NCBI GenBank assembly: GCA_003213165.1
Contig: QCNO01000001.1
Coordinates: forward strand, 1-64,000
Direction of reading: 5' to 3'
DNA from: OCS155 cluster bacterium AG-426-D23
Lineage (GTDB): Bacteria; Actinomycetota; Acidimicrobiia; Actinomarinales; Actinomarinaceae
Length of the DNA: 64,000 nt
Shown: positions 9,020-18,248 of the stretch, one piece after another
Layout: each line of letters opens with the position of its first letter
Numbering within the stretch: position 1 is the stretch's first letter
Position numbers and translations under genes: made by a program
The notes under the pieces: model-generated
What the model was told of the DNA's origin: nothing
The model's database searches: none
What the model saw: only the letters and a program-made list of their open reading frames with translations

Positions 9020-10401
9020 TGAAAGAATTATCTATCTTTTTTGTAGACTCCATGAGTGAAAGTTTGTTGGATAACTTTAAAGATACTGAGCAAATAAAAG
9101 ATTATTTTGAAATTAATAAATTTAAAGCAAACAAAAAAGAAATATTGATTGTACCAAAACTCTATTTAAAAAATGAAATAGACGTGATTCTAGTGTCGAT
9201 AGATAATTCACTAAGCAAGAGTGAACTGTGTGAGCTCGGCTCTAAAGTAAGAAATAAAATTCCTTTTGATTGTAATATAAGCTACCTCTTCAGTCTAAAA
9301 ACAGAAGTTGATATTAATGAATTCACACTTGGGTTAATTCTATCAGGTTATAAATTTCAAAAATATGTTGAGAAAGACTCTGAAGAAAAAAATATTCAAT
9401 TTGATAAGTCTATAGATATAGATGAGCAACAATTTATCAGAGATTCAATCTATTTTGTTAGAGACCTAGTAAATTTACCAGCACTCGATAAAACGCCAGA
9501 TTATTTTATTGATAAAGTCAAAGAACTTATTGGTAGTGAAAAAATAAAATTAACTGTATTTGATAAGAAATGGTTATTGAAAGAAAATTTTGGTGGTGTA
9601 ATCGGTGTTTCTCAAGGTTCTGCAAAAGAGCCATATTTTTTAGTAGGGGAATACAACACAAGTGCAGATTTTCAAATAGCACTTATTGGCAAAGGTGTAC
9701 TTTTTGATTCAGGGGGGCTCTCACTAAAGTCTCCATCTGGAATGGAAACTATGAAAACAGATATGGCTGGTGCTGCAACTGCTTGGGCTGTTATAAAACT
9801 TGTGTCTTCATTAGGGTTAAACGTTGGTTTGAAAGTTTATACACCATTGGTAGAAAATATGCCAAGCAGTACAGCAATAAGACCTGGTGATGTTCTAAAA
9901 ATGAGAAATGGAAAAACTGTAGAAGTTTTAAATACTGATGCAGAAGGAAGATTAATAATGGCTGACGCCCTTGCTTTTGCTGCAGAAAAAAAACCAGATT
10001 TGATTTGCGATGTAGCAACGCTGACAGGTGCAGCGTATGTTGCATTGGGAGTTGATATAGGTGCCGTTATTTCAAATTCAGAAAAATACTCAGGTGAGTT
10101 CATAAAGTCTAATAAAAATCAAGTTGAGTCTTATCACGAACTTCCATTGTTCCAAGGCTATAAATCTTTAATAAAATCAAGTATTGCAGACATGAAAAAT
10201 ACAGGAGGAAGATTTGGAGGAGCAATAACTGCTGCATTAATACTTGAAGAGTTTGTTGATGAAACTCCTTGGGTACATTTGGACATAGCTGGTCCGGCAA
10301 GAGCGCGAAGTGGTTCAGCTTTAAACCCAGAAGGCGGTACCGGTTTCGGAGTTATTGGTTTTCTAAATTTCTTTAAATTATTGTCTAAGAATTATCAGTA
10401 A
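9019..10401 (+). CDS. pepA: Leucyl aminopeptidase (M17 family)
   Basis: A 460-aa M17 aminopeptidase. The C-terminal catalytic domain shows the metal and active-site segments GKGVLFDSGGLSLK, MKTDMAGAA and NTDAEGRLIMADALA, with the closing HLDIAGPA. The N-terminal ~170 residues are divergent, as is usual for the family. It is expected to be a cytosolic, two-metal hexamer removing N-terminal residues in peptide turnover. It is translationally coupled to the adenosyltransferase gene, and its last 17 bp overlap the 3' end of the oppositely oriented PBP gene. Confidence 0.95.
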   Translation: MKELSIFFVDSMSESLLDNFKDTEQIKDYFEINKFKANKKEILIVPKLYLKNEIDVILVSIDNSLSKSELCELGSKVRNKIPFDCNISYLFSLKTEVDINEFTLGLILSGYKFQKYVEKDSEEKNIQFDKSIDIDEQQFIRDSIYFVRDLVNLPALDKTPDYFIDKVKELIGSEKIKLTVFDKKWLLKENFGGVIGVSQGSAKEPYFLVGEYNTSADFQIALIGKGVLFDSGGLSLKSPSGMETMKTDMAGAATAWAVIKLVSSLGLNVGLKVYTPLVENMPSSTAIRPGDVLKMRNGKTVEVLNTDAEGRLIMADALAFAAEKKPDLICDVATLTGAAYVALGVDIGAVISNSEKYSGEFIKSNKNQVESYHELPLFQGYKSLIKSSIADMKNTGGRFGGAITAALILEEFVDETPWVHLDIAGPARARSGSALNPEGGTGFGVIGFLNFFKLLSKNYQ

Positions 10402-13267
10402 ATCTACTTATTACAAAAACCAAAGTATCACCTGTAGTCATAACCGAACCTTGGGGAACATTTGTTCCAATAATTTTTCCATTACAATTGTCTAACTCAT
10501 TTTCTTCAAATTCCTCTTTTAGGAACAAGATAACATTATTGTCCCTCATGAAATCTCTAATGAGACTTTCACCTTCTTCAGGGGTTAGAGTGCAGGGTGC
10601 AATACTTGGAATTGCTGCTGAAAACTTGTTTCCAGAAACCTCAAGAATCACTTCAGTGCCTTCTGGTAATTCCTCACCATTTTCTATATCTTGTGTGAGC
10701 ACTAAACCGGGTGCTTCTTCAGAATCTACTAAATTAATTGTTGGTAAAATATAAGACGAAAACGCAATTTCTTCTGCATCTAAAATATTTAAACCAACCA
10801 ACTGTGGTATCTCTATCGTTGGTATTTCATAGTACTTATCAATATCACTTGGATCTGATGGCCAGTTTTCAATTGGCAAGTCTTTGACTACTTCAGACAT
10901 AAATTCTTTCCACATAGGTGCTGGCACTCTTCCTCCAGAAACATTTTTGATAATTTCTCCTTTTATTTCTACGTCTGTCAAAGGTAATTGTTCTTCTGCA
11001 AAACCAACCCATACTGAGGACGTATATTGTGGGATAAATCCAATAAACCAAGCTTCTCTAAAACCTTGATGAGTTCCTGTTTTTCCAGCAATTTGTCTGT
11101 CGTCAAGAACCGCTCTTGTACCTGTACCATATTGCGCTGCTACTTCAAGAGTTTTACGTACTGCAGCTGCTGCTCCAGGGTCAGGGATGCTAGTTCTTGG
11201 AGACACAATATGTCGATATAAAATATTACCGTCATCATCTTCGATTTTTTCAATTAAGTATGTTGGTGCCAAAATACCATTTGTGGCAAAAGAAGAGTAT
11301 GCAGAAGCCATTTCAATAGGTGTTGCAGCCCCAGCACCTAAAGTCAGAGAAATAACTGGATCTAATTCTGAATTAATTCCAATTCTTTGTGCTGTAGAAG
11401 CCAATTTTTCACCACCAAGTTCAGATGCGAGTTGTGCAAATACAGTATTTATGGATCTCCTTGTTGCTTCCTCCAAAGATATCATTCCTGATGTATCTAG
11501 TAATTTGATAGACCTGTTGTATTCAGCTTTATCTTGACATGGTTTAAATATATATTGAAATTCTGATTCTATGTCAATTTGAGTAAGGTTTAATTGATTT
11601 TCAATAAGTACGGGATCGAAAATTATAGTTTGGTCTTCTGGTATCTCTTCATCCTCTCCTATCTCTCTGTAAATGATTAAATTACCTTCTGAATCATATT
11701 GACCTAATATTTTTGCTATTTCCATAATTTTTTCTTCCTCAGTTTCAAAATCATCAAGATTTAATCCGAGTGGAAATTGTTTAATAAAGTCTTTATTTTT
11801 AATTTCTTCAACATGAAAATCAAAGCATTGGAGTTCAATTGCTCTATCCTGAGCATCAATTTTGTTCAAATATCTATCTGCAGTAATTGATGTTCCATAG
11901 TTCCTAACTACCCATTTTTCACCGACACCGTCCGGCGCACAAGGATAACCACAATTAATTTCAACTGGACTACGAGAATCTCTATAGCTATATAATTTTG
12001 CACCGGATTCAAGTGCGGCTAGAAGTGTTATTGGTTTAAAAGCTGATCCTGGATTTCTTTTACCTTGCGTAGCTAAGTTATATTGTTCTTCATCAAAAGG
12101 CAACCCAGAAGCCATGACTTCAATCGCACCGGTATAGTTGTTGATTAATGTAATTACACCAGTGGGTTTTGGTTCATCAGGGTTTTCCTCATTTGGATCA
12201 GGAGGAACCCAAGTATTTAGTACGGTATTTGCGTGTTGTTGTAATTCTAAATTAATAGTTACATAAACCTTTAGCCCTCCACCTCCGTAGCATGATGTGT
12301 CATCAGAAGGACAGCCAAAAACAGCTTTTTTTCGTTCTTCTTTTGTATTTCCTAAAACTGCAAATTGAGGATCATTTAGTAATTGCCTTTTAACTTCTGC
12401 AACCACGTGCTCCGCTTGTGCTACGAAATTTTTTGATTCCACCACATTTAAGGGAGCTAATTTTGCAGATCTTGCCTGTACATCGACTATGAACCCTTCT
12501 TTGAGCATTATATTAATTACATCATTTCTTCTCTCAAGAACTCTGTCTGGATATTTTCTTGGGTTGTAATAGGCTGGACTTCTAATAATTACAACTAAAG
12601 TAGCTGCTTCATCAAGTGTTAATTCTTGAATAGTTTTATCAAAATATTCAAATGCTGCTGATTGAATTCCGTAAGCACCTGAACCCCAATATATTGAATT
12701 TATATAATATTCAAGAATTTGGTCTTTTGTGTATCTTCTTTCTAATTCGGCAGCAACAACAGCTTCGGCAACTTTTCTTCTAATTGATATCTCGTCGCCA
12801 ACAAATGACTGTTTTGCCACTTGAGAAGTTATAGTTGATCCACCTCTAGTCACACCTCTTAAATTATCAAGAACCGCACTAAGGATTGCTATAAAATCTA
12901 CTCCTTCATGCTGATAGTAATTGCTGTCCTCTGCAGCTAACAACGTATTTATGACGAAAGGTGGTACCTCTGATAAAGCAATCGGATCTCTGTTCAATCC
13001 ATCATGCAATTCATCAAGAACTTTATTGTCAGAAGTAATAATTAGAGATGGTTCTGAAAGTGAAACAAAATTTAGCACCATACCCTCAGCCCTTGGAAGA
13101 AATCTTTCTTCTAGATCAGTTACAACTGACATTGCGGATTTTATAGGAAGGAAGACAAAAAACCCCACCCATGCAGCAAAAAGAAAACTGCTAAGTAACA
13201 ATAAAAATCCAGCTATATACCTAGAACCAAATCTGGTTTTGTTTTCAAGATTATGTATTTCTGCCAT
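10385..13267 (-). CDS. Bifunctional class A penicillin-binding protein with PASTA domains
   Basis: 960 aa with one N-terminal membrane anchor (residues ~18-40). A GT51 glycosyltransferase domain follows (EDSNYYQHEGVDF; RGGSTITSQVAKQ). The transpeptidase domain has the acyl-enzyme motif SAFK (NPGSAFKPITLL), the SIN motif (SINTVFAQL) and KTGT (AGKTGTHQGF). The C terminus carries about two PASTA repeats (IPQLVGLNILDAE; NVPQGSVMTTGDTL). An acidic insertion of ~100 residues sits between SAFK and SIN. The role is polymerisation and cross-linking of peptidoglycan outside the membrane, as in actinobacterial PonA-like proteins. Transcribed alone, towards pepA. Confidence 0.95.
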   Translation of the reverse strand: MAEIHNLENKTRFGSRYIAGFLLLLSSFLFAAWVGFFVFLPIKSAMSVVTDLEERFLPRAEGMVLNFVSLSEPSLIITSDNKVLDELHDGLNRDPIALSEVPPFVINTLLAAEDSNYYQHEGVDFIAILSAVLDNLRGVTRGGSTITSQVAKQSFVGDEISIRRKVAEAVVAAELERRYTKDQILEYYINSIYWGSGAYGIQSAAFEYFDKTIQELTLDEAATLVVIIRSPAYYNPRKYPDRVLERRNDVINIMLKEGFIVDVQARSAKLAPLNVVESKNFVAQAEHVVAEVKRQLLNDPQFAVLGNTKEERKKAVFGCPSDDTSCYGGGGLKVYVTINLELQQHANTVLNTWVPPDPNEENPDEPKPTGVITLINNYTGAIEVMASGLPFDEEQYNLATQGKRNPGSAFKPITLLAALESGAKLYSYRDSRSPVEINCGYPCAPDGVGEKWVVRNYGTSITADRYLNKIDAQDRAIELQCFDFHVEEIKNKDFIKQFPLGLNLDDFETEEEKIMEIAKILGQYDSEGNLIIYREIGEDEEIPEDQTIIFDPVLIENQLNLTQIDIESEFQYIFKPCQDKAEYNRSIKLLDTSGMISLEEATRRSINTVFAQLASELGGEKLASTAQRIGINSELDPVISLTLGAGAATPIEMASAYSSFATNGILAPTYLIEKIEDDDGNILYRHIVSPRTSIPDPGAAAAVRKTLEVAAQYGTGTRAVLDDRQIAGKTGTHQGFREAWFIGFIPQYTSSVWVGFAEEQLPLTDVEIKGEIIKNVSGGRVPAPMWKEFMSEVVKDLPIENWPSDPSDIDKYYEIPTIEIPQLVGLNILDAEEIAFSSYILPTINLVDSEEAPGLVLTQDIENGEELPEGTEVILEVSGNKFSAAIPSIAPCTLTPEEGESLIRDFMRDNNVILFLKEEFEENELDNCNGKIIGTNVPQGSVMTTGDTLVFVISRFTDNS

Positions 13268-13314
13268 GAGAAAATTCTAATCCTTATACGTAACAATATT
13301 GTAGAATTAGTTAT

Positions 13315-14376
13315 ATGGAATTTTCACCTGGACTAAGAGGAGTTATTGCTGGGGAAACCTCTATTTCAACGGTTGGTAAAGAAGGCACTTCGTTAAGATA
13401 TAGAGGTTACGATGCAATTGAATTAACTAAAAATAATACTTATGAAGAGGTCGCATCACTTATTATTAAAGACTCTTTAGATGGAGATGAGTTCAAAGAA
13501 GCATTTTTAAAACATTACAACAATAAAGCACTTGAGGATGAAACACTTTCAAAAAATATAGAGAATCTAAAATCAATTCATCCAAAAGGTATGCATCCAA
13601 TGGATTTATTAAGAACTATCGTATCTGGTGGGGAAGAAATGGACTCTGATACCGAAATTGAATCAATAGCTAGAATCAGTGCAACTGTCTGTTTCGCAAT
13701 TGCCTCATATCATAAAGCTGATACAAATTCTCTTTCAGATAAGTATTTAGTTGCCAGCTCACTTTTACCAAATGATGCAAGCGATGAAATGCTTGAAGCA
13801 TTAGATGATATGCTTATCCTTTATGCAGAGCATGGTTTTAATGCATCAACTTTTGCAACAAGAGTTACTGCATCTACAAGAGCCGATTTAACTGGTGCAA
13901 TTGTTTCTGGTATAGCAACTTTAAAAGGAGAATTACATGGTGGAGCAAATGAAAGAGCAGTTGAGTTAATTAACAGTTTTAATACAGTAGAAGAGGCTGA
14001 AAAAGGAATTTATTCACTTCTTGATGAAAAGAAAAAAATTATGGGATTTGGACACGGAGTATATAAAGTTCAAGACCCCAGAAGCCCAGTTGTGAAAAAC
14101 TGGGTGGATCAGTTAGTTGATAATGATTTTTCTAAAAATAGGTTTGAAATTGCAAAGAAAATTGACCAAATTATGGATGAAGAAAAAAATCTCTTTCCAA
14201 ATGTCGACTTTTATGGAGGTCTGCTTTTAGCTGAATTAGGATTTGAAGTGGACCTGTTTACTCCAATATTTGTAGCAGGAAGGTCTATTGGATGGGCTGC
14301 GCATTACTTTGAACAAAGGGAACAGGATATTTTAATAAGACCTGCGGCAAAATATATTGGGCCTTCTGAAAGATAG
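13315..14376 (+). CDS. Citrate synthase / 2-methylcitrate synthase
   Basis: 353 aa, the short citrate synthase form. It starts FSPGLRGVIAGETSISTVG and has RYRGYDAIEL, the catalytic region GELHGGANERAVEL and GFGHGVYKVQDPRSPVV, and a C-terminal Arg-rich tail. The enzyme condenses oxaloacetate with acetyl-CoA or, in the methylcitrate variant, propionyl-CoA. The next gene, 3 bp downstream, is a PrpD-family protein, which favours methylcitrate synthase activity; the sequence alone does not settle substrate choice, and the only citrate synthase of a small genome could do both. It is divergent from the PBP gene, with a 47-bp promoter-bearing gap. Confidence 0.9.
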   Translation: MEFSPGLRGVIAGETSISTVGKEGTSLRYRGYDAIELTKNNTYEEVASLIIKDSLDGDEFKEAFLKHYNNKALEDETLSKNIENLKSIHPKGMHPMDLLRTIVSGGEEMDSDTEIESIARISATVCFAIASYHKADTNSLSDKYLVASSLLPNDASDEMLEALDDMLILYAEHGFNASTFATRVTASTRADLTGAIVSGIATLKGELHGGANERAVELINSFNTVEEAEKGIYSLLDEKKKIMGFGHGVYKVQDPRSPVVKNWVDQLVDNDFSKNRFEIAKKIDQIMDEEKNLFPNVDFYGGLLLAELGFEVDLFTPIFVAGRSIGWAAHYFEQREQDILIRPAAKYIGPSER

Positions 14377-14379
14377 TTT

Positions 14380-15762
14380 TTGCAAAATAAGAATTTAGAT
14401 AAACAAATATTTAACTTTCTTTCCACTCCTTTGAAAAGTGATGACCATTTTACTTCTGCCAAGCTTGCAATCCTTGATACCCTTGGTTGCATAATTGAAG
14501 CAAGTACTCATGACGAAGTCAATAATTTTGCTATAGAAGATAAATCATTTGAATTATTTTCAAACCCTTTCTTAAATGTTAGGAAATTAAATTCCTACCA
14601 AGAAGTTGCATGGTATTTAACTGTATTAACTAGATGGTTTGACTACAACGACACTTTTCTTGCAAAAGAGTGGGCCCACCCATCAGACAACTTTGGGTCG
14701 ATATACAGTTATTTTTATTCGAATCCAAATTACAAATTTATTGATTTTACGACAGCTTTAACAAAAGCTTACGAAATCCAAGGTTCTTTATGTCTTGGGA
14801 CTTCATTAAACCAACTAGGTTACGATCATGTGTTTTATGTGAAGTTAGCATCTGGAGCTGTTTTCTCATCTTTATTAAGTAAGGGAAATGAGAAAATTGT
14901 TCATAGAACTATAAATCATATTTTACTTGATGGTCCTTCCCTCAGGTCCTATAGACACTTTCCTAACGTAGGAAAAAGAAAAAGCTGGGCAGCAGCAGAT
15001 GCATCAAAACGAGGGATTGAACTCGCTAAAATCAGCCAATTAAATGATGAAGTTTATAGCTCGATCCAAGACGACAAAAATTGGGGATTTGAAAAAAATT
15101 ATCTTAATGATACTGAAATTAAATTTGGTAAAGAATTAAATGATTGGGTTATTCAAAATGTATTATTTAAAGTTTTATTTCCAGCTGAATTTCATGGGCA
15201 GTCAGCAGTAGAAGGTGCAATCAAATTAAGTAAAGAATTCAATCAAAATATTGATAAAGTAAAAAAAATTAACATTTTTACACATGAACCTGCAATAAGG
15301 ATAATCGCAAATAAAGAAAATTTATCTAACGCATCTGATAGGGATCACAGTCTCGAATACATGGTTTCAGCTGCTCTTCTTTTTGGAGAATTAAAATACG
15401 AAATGTACGGAAACGACTTCTCTGGATTAAACAAAATAGAAAGTTTAAGAAAAAAAATTGTTGTCAGTGAAGACTCAAATTTTACTAAAAATTACTATGA
15501 ATTTTCAAAGAGACATATATCAAATTCCATAGAAATTGTTTATGATAATAACTCCACTTCTAAAAAAATCACCATTGAAAATCCTATAGGGCATCCATCT
15601 AGAAGAGAGGAAGCCATTCCACTATTAAAAGAAAAATTCATAAGAAATGTACAAAACGTTCTTTCTTTAGAAAAATCAATGTCATTATGGAAACAGGTTA
15701 TCAATTTAGAAAAAGATGACGAATTAACTAAATTCTTTAATATCCTACAAGATGATGAATGA
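14380..15762 (+). CDS. MmgE/PrpD family protein, probable 2-methylcitrate dehydratase
   Basis: 460 aa with PrpD-family signatures: RWFDYNDTFLAKEWAHPSDNFGS near residue 90 and FPAEFHGQSAVEGAIKL near residue 270, plus NPIGHP towards the C terminus. PrpD dehydrates 2-methylcitrate to 2-methyl-cis-aconitate in propionate breakdown. The gene starts with TTG three bases after the citrate synthase stop. No PrpB lyase is present here, so either the cycle is completed elsewhere or this is a paralogue with another substrate. It overlaps the following nucleotidyltransferase gene by 11 bp. Confidence 0.88.
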   Translation: MQNKNLDKQIFNFLSTPLKSDDHFTSAKLAILDTLGCIIEASTHDEVNNFAIEDKSFELFSNPFLNVRKLNSYQEVAWYLTVLTRWFDYNDTFLAKEWAHPSDNFGSIYSYFYSNPNYKFIDFTTALTKAYEIQGSLCLGTSLNQLGYDHVFYVKLASGAVFSSLLSKGNEKIVHRTINHILLDGPSLRSYRHFPNVGKRKSWAAADASKRGIELAKISQLNDEVYSSIQDDKNWGFEKNYLNDTEIKFGKELNDWVIQNVLFKVLFPAEFHGQSAVEGAIKLSKEFNQNIDKVKKINIFTHEPAIRIIANKENLSNASDRDHSLEYMVSAALLFGELKYEMYGNDFSGLNKIESLRKKIVVSEDSNFTKNYYEFSKRHISNSIEIVYDNNSTSKKITIENPIGHPSRREEAIPLLKEKFIRNVQNVLSLEKSMSLWKQVINLEKDDELTKFFNILQDDE

Positions 15763-16633
15763 AATATTTCTTCTTGTTGGGGGAGAGGCAACTAGGCTTC
15801 AACCATTATCTACTGGGATTCCAAAAGCACTTCTAAAAATAAGAGGTGAAAAGATAATTGATAAGATAATTACTCAGTTTTCACAATTTTCTGATTTTAC
15901 ATTTAATCTAATTTGCTCAGAAAAGCACAGACAGCATTGGAATGATTATGAAGCGTCATCAAGCAACAATATAAATCTATTATTTGAGCAAAAAAAATTA
16001 GACACAGCTGGTTATATCATTGAAAATATTCAAACGATGCCTAATAAATTTCTATGCATGAACGGAGATCTATTATTAGACGTTGATTTAGTAAATTTCA
16101 TTGATTCAGCACGTAGCTGTACAAACTCATTAATCGGTTCATTTGAAGTTGAAAATCCATCAAGATATGGAGTTTTAAAAGTAAATGAAAAAATGGAGGT
16201 TGAAGCTTTCATAGAAAAGCCAGAGGATGACAGATTTGGAAATAAAATTAGCTTAGGACTCTATCATCTTTTCAAAAAAGACATTATGTCCATCCTTCCT
16301 TCACTTGATGTTCCATGCTCTTTTGAGAGAGATGTATTTCCTCGACTGTCAACAAACCAATTATTGAATACGTATACCGTTAAAGGAAATATGATTGATG
16401 TTGGAACTAGAGAGGCATTTATTCAAGCACACCTTGATGAGGGTAAAGAAAATTGGATATCTCCAAACAATACAAAAATAAATCATGATTCAATTATTAA
16501 AAACAGTGTAATTTTGGATGGTTGCAAAATTGGAGAAAACGTTACAATAGAAAATTCAATTATTTCCAATAATTCAACAATTGAAAGTGGAAGTATAATT
16601 AAAAACAAAATAGTTAGAACAAATTCAAAATGA
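15752..16633 (+). CDS. Sugar-1-phosphate nucleotidyltransferase with hexapeptide tail
   Basis: 293 aa. The N-terminal NTP_transferase domain has the activation loop LLVGGEATRLQPLSTGIPKAL and the metal-binding MNGDLLLDVDL. FIEKP in the middle belongs to the sugar site. The C terminus shows left-handed beta-helix character (SIIKNSVILDGCKIGENVTIENSII). It activates a hexose phosphate to an NDP-sugar; GDP-mannose or dTDP-glucose types both fit and cannot be separated here. The start overlaps the PrpD stop; the stop overlaps the next start (ATGA). It opens a run of polysaccharide genes. Confidence 0.88.
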   Translation: MMNEIFLLVGGEATRLQPLSTGIPKALLKIRGEKIIDKIITQFSQFSDFTFNLICSEKHRQHWNDYEASSSNNINLLFEQKKLDTAGYIIENIQTMPNKFLCMNGDLLLDVDLVNFIDSARSCTNSLIGSFEVENPSRYGVLKVNEKMEVEAFIEKPEDDRFGNKISLGLYHLFKKDIMSILPSLDVPCSFERDVFPRLSTNQLLNTYTVKGNMIDVGTREAFIQAHLDEGKENWISPNNTKINHDSIIKNSVILDGCKIGENVTIENSIISNNSTIESGSIIKNKIVRTNSK

Positions 16634-17553
16634 AAATTTTAATTACGGGTGGGGCAGGTTTTATTGGCTCACACTTATTAGAAGATCTTTTATCATCTGA
16701 CAATGAAATATTAGTATTTGATAACTTCTTAACTGGAAAAAAAGACAATATTGAATTCGAGGGTAACTTTAAATTTATTGAAGATAATTTTGGCACTCAA
16801 AATTCATTAAATTTAATTAAAGAATTTAATCCTCAAATTTGTTTTCACTTGGCAGCCCAATCTTCTGTTGTAGTTTCTGTGGATGACCCTTTACTTGATT
16901 TCGAGCATAATATCTTACAACCAGTCCAACTTATAAAAACTTTATTAACGACTGATTGTAGTAAATTTGTTTTTACCTCTTCTGGTGGAACAATATTTGG
17001 TGAGCCAGACATTTTACCAACTAGCGAAGAAGATTTTGCAGGTGAACCTGAGTCACCATATGGTATTGGTAAAAAGAAACTAAACGAAATTATAACAAGT
17101 ATGACTATTAATACACATATGTCATATTCAATTTTGAACCTTTCGAATGTTTACGGACCACGTCAGGATCCTCACGGCGAAGCAGGAGTAGTATCTATAT
17201 TTTCAAATAAAATTTTAAATAATGAAAAACCAATTATTTATGGCGACGGAAAACAAACAAGAGACTATATATATGTAAAAGATGTTGTAAATGCATTAAT
17301 TTTATCATCAAAGATTGAATCTAATTTATTTCTTAATATAGGTACGGGGATAGAGACATCTGTCAATCATTTGTTAGAAACGATAAAATCTGAATTTGCA
17401 TCTGATATAGAACCAATATATCAGGAGTCAAGAAAAGGTGAACTTCTACGAAGTGTTTTGAATAGTTCTAAGGCACAAAAAGAATTAAATTGGGAATCTC
17501 AATTTTCACTAAATAAGGGCATAAAAGAAGTAGTAAGCTGGTTAACAACTTAA
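16630..17553 (+). CDS. NAD-dependent nucleotide-sugar epimerase/dehydratase
   Basis: 307 aa extended SDR protein. The NAD-binding GGAGFIGSH is at the N terminus, the catalytic YGIGKKK motif (YxxxK) lies near residue 140 and NVYGPRQDP follows. GDGKQTRDYIYVKDV is the usual sugar-nucleotide segment. It resembles UDP-glucose 4-epimerase (GalE-like) proteins of surface polysaccharide clusters. The start overlaps the nucleotidyltransferase gene by 4 bp (ATGA), so the two are probably one translational unit supplying an NDP-sugar. Convergent with cofE, with a 4-bp overlap. Confidence 0.9.
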   Translation: MKILITGGAGFIGSHLLEDLLSSDNEILVFDNFLTGKKDNIEFEGNFKFIEDNFGTQNSLNLIKEFNPQICFHLAAQSSVVVSVDDPLLDFEHNILQPVQLIKTLLTTDCSKFVFTSSGGTIFGEPDILPTSEEDFAGEPESPYGIGKKKLNEIITSMTINTHMSYSILNLSNVYGPRQDPHGEAGVVSIFSNKILNNEKPIIYGDGKQTRDYIYVKDVVNALILSSKIESNLFLNIGTGIETSVNHLLETIKSEFASDIEPIYQESRKGELLRSVLNSSKAQKELNWESQFSLNKGIKEVVSWLTT

Positions 17554-18248
17554 AGAAAAAAATCTTCTTGATCGTCTCTAATTAGTATCTCCGCATTTTC
17601 ATTTGAGGCTTCATATTTAAGTCCTCTTATGATAGCTATTGGAATATCAATCGACTTTTCCATGACTAATTCTGCTGCACTGGCAATTTCGTCAATTGTT
17701 GCAATTTCTGTTGCAAATAGTTCATTATTAAATGAGTCGTATTTCCCAATGTAATTTGTAATAGGAGAAATACCAGAAGACCCTATTGCAAAATTAACCT
17801 GGCCTTTTCTCCACGCTCTTCCAAATGTATCAGAAATCACGACAGCTACTCTTTTTCCACTTATAGTTTCTATTTTATTTCTAAATTTATGAGCTGATTT
17901 ATTTGGATCTTCGGGTAAAAGAAGAGCTTTGTTTTTCTCAATATTCGATTTGTCTATTCCTGCATTTGCACATATGAAACCGTGTTTTGTTTTTGCAATT
18001 ATTAAATCCCCTCGTTTTCTAATAATTTGTTTCGCTTCACTTTTAATTAAATCTTCAAATTTATATTTATTTAAATCTCTCTCCATGCCTTCACTCTTCG
18101 AAACAATTTTTTGTGTAATTACAAATACATCATTATCTTTAATCTCATTTCCTGACTTATTTATCAGGTCAAAAGTCATCGAAGCTAGATCATCACCTTT
18201 TTTGACTTCTGGCAATCCTTTTACGGGAATAATTAAGATTTCATTCAT
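17550..18248 (-). CDS. cofE: Coenzyme F420-0:L-glutamate ligase (CofE type)
   Basis: 232 aa, matching the CofE ligase domain: IPVKGLPEVKKGDDL at the N terminus, FVITQKIVSKSEG, then VAVVISDTFGRAWRKGQVNFAIG. The enzyme adds gamma-linked glutamates to F420-0 using GTP. It ends with the ligase domain and lacks the C-terminal nitroreductase-like (FMN) domain found in mycobacterial FbiB, so dehydro-F420 reduction must be done by another protein. It overlaps cofD by 8 bp, so the pair is an operon. They are on the opposite strand to the flanking polysaccharide genes. Confidence 0.93.
   Translation of the reverse strand: MNEILIIPVKGLPEVKKGDDLASMTFDLINKSGNEIKDNDVFVITQKIVSKSEGMERDLNKYKFEDLIKSEAKQIIRKRGDLIIAKTKHGFICANAGIDKSNIEKNKALLLPEDPNKSAHKFRNKIETISGKRVAVVISDTFGRAWRKGQVNFAIGSSGISPITNYIGKYDSFNNELFATEIATIDEIASAAELVMEKSIDIPIAIIRGLKYEASNENAEILIRDDQEDFFL

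Noticed and set aside
11187-11537. 116-aa plus-strand ORF, with 12921-13280 and 10488-10754
   Set aside because: Antisense shadows of the PBP gene, whose catalytic motifs are all on the minus strand.
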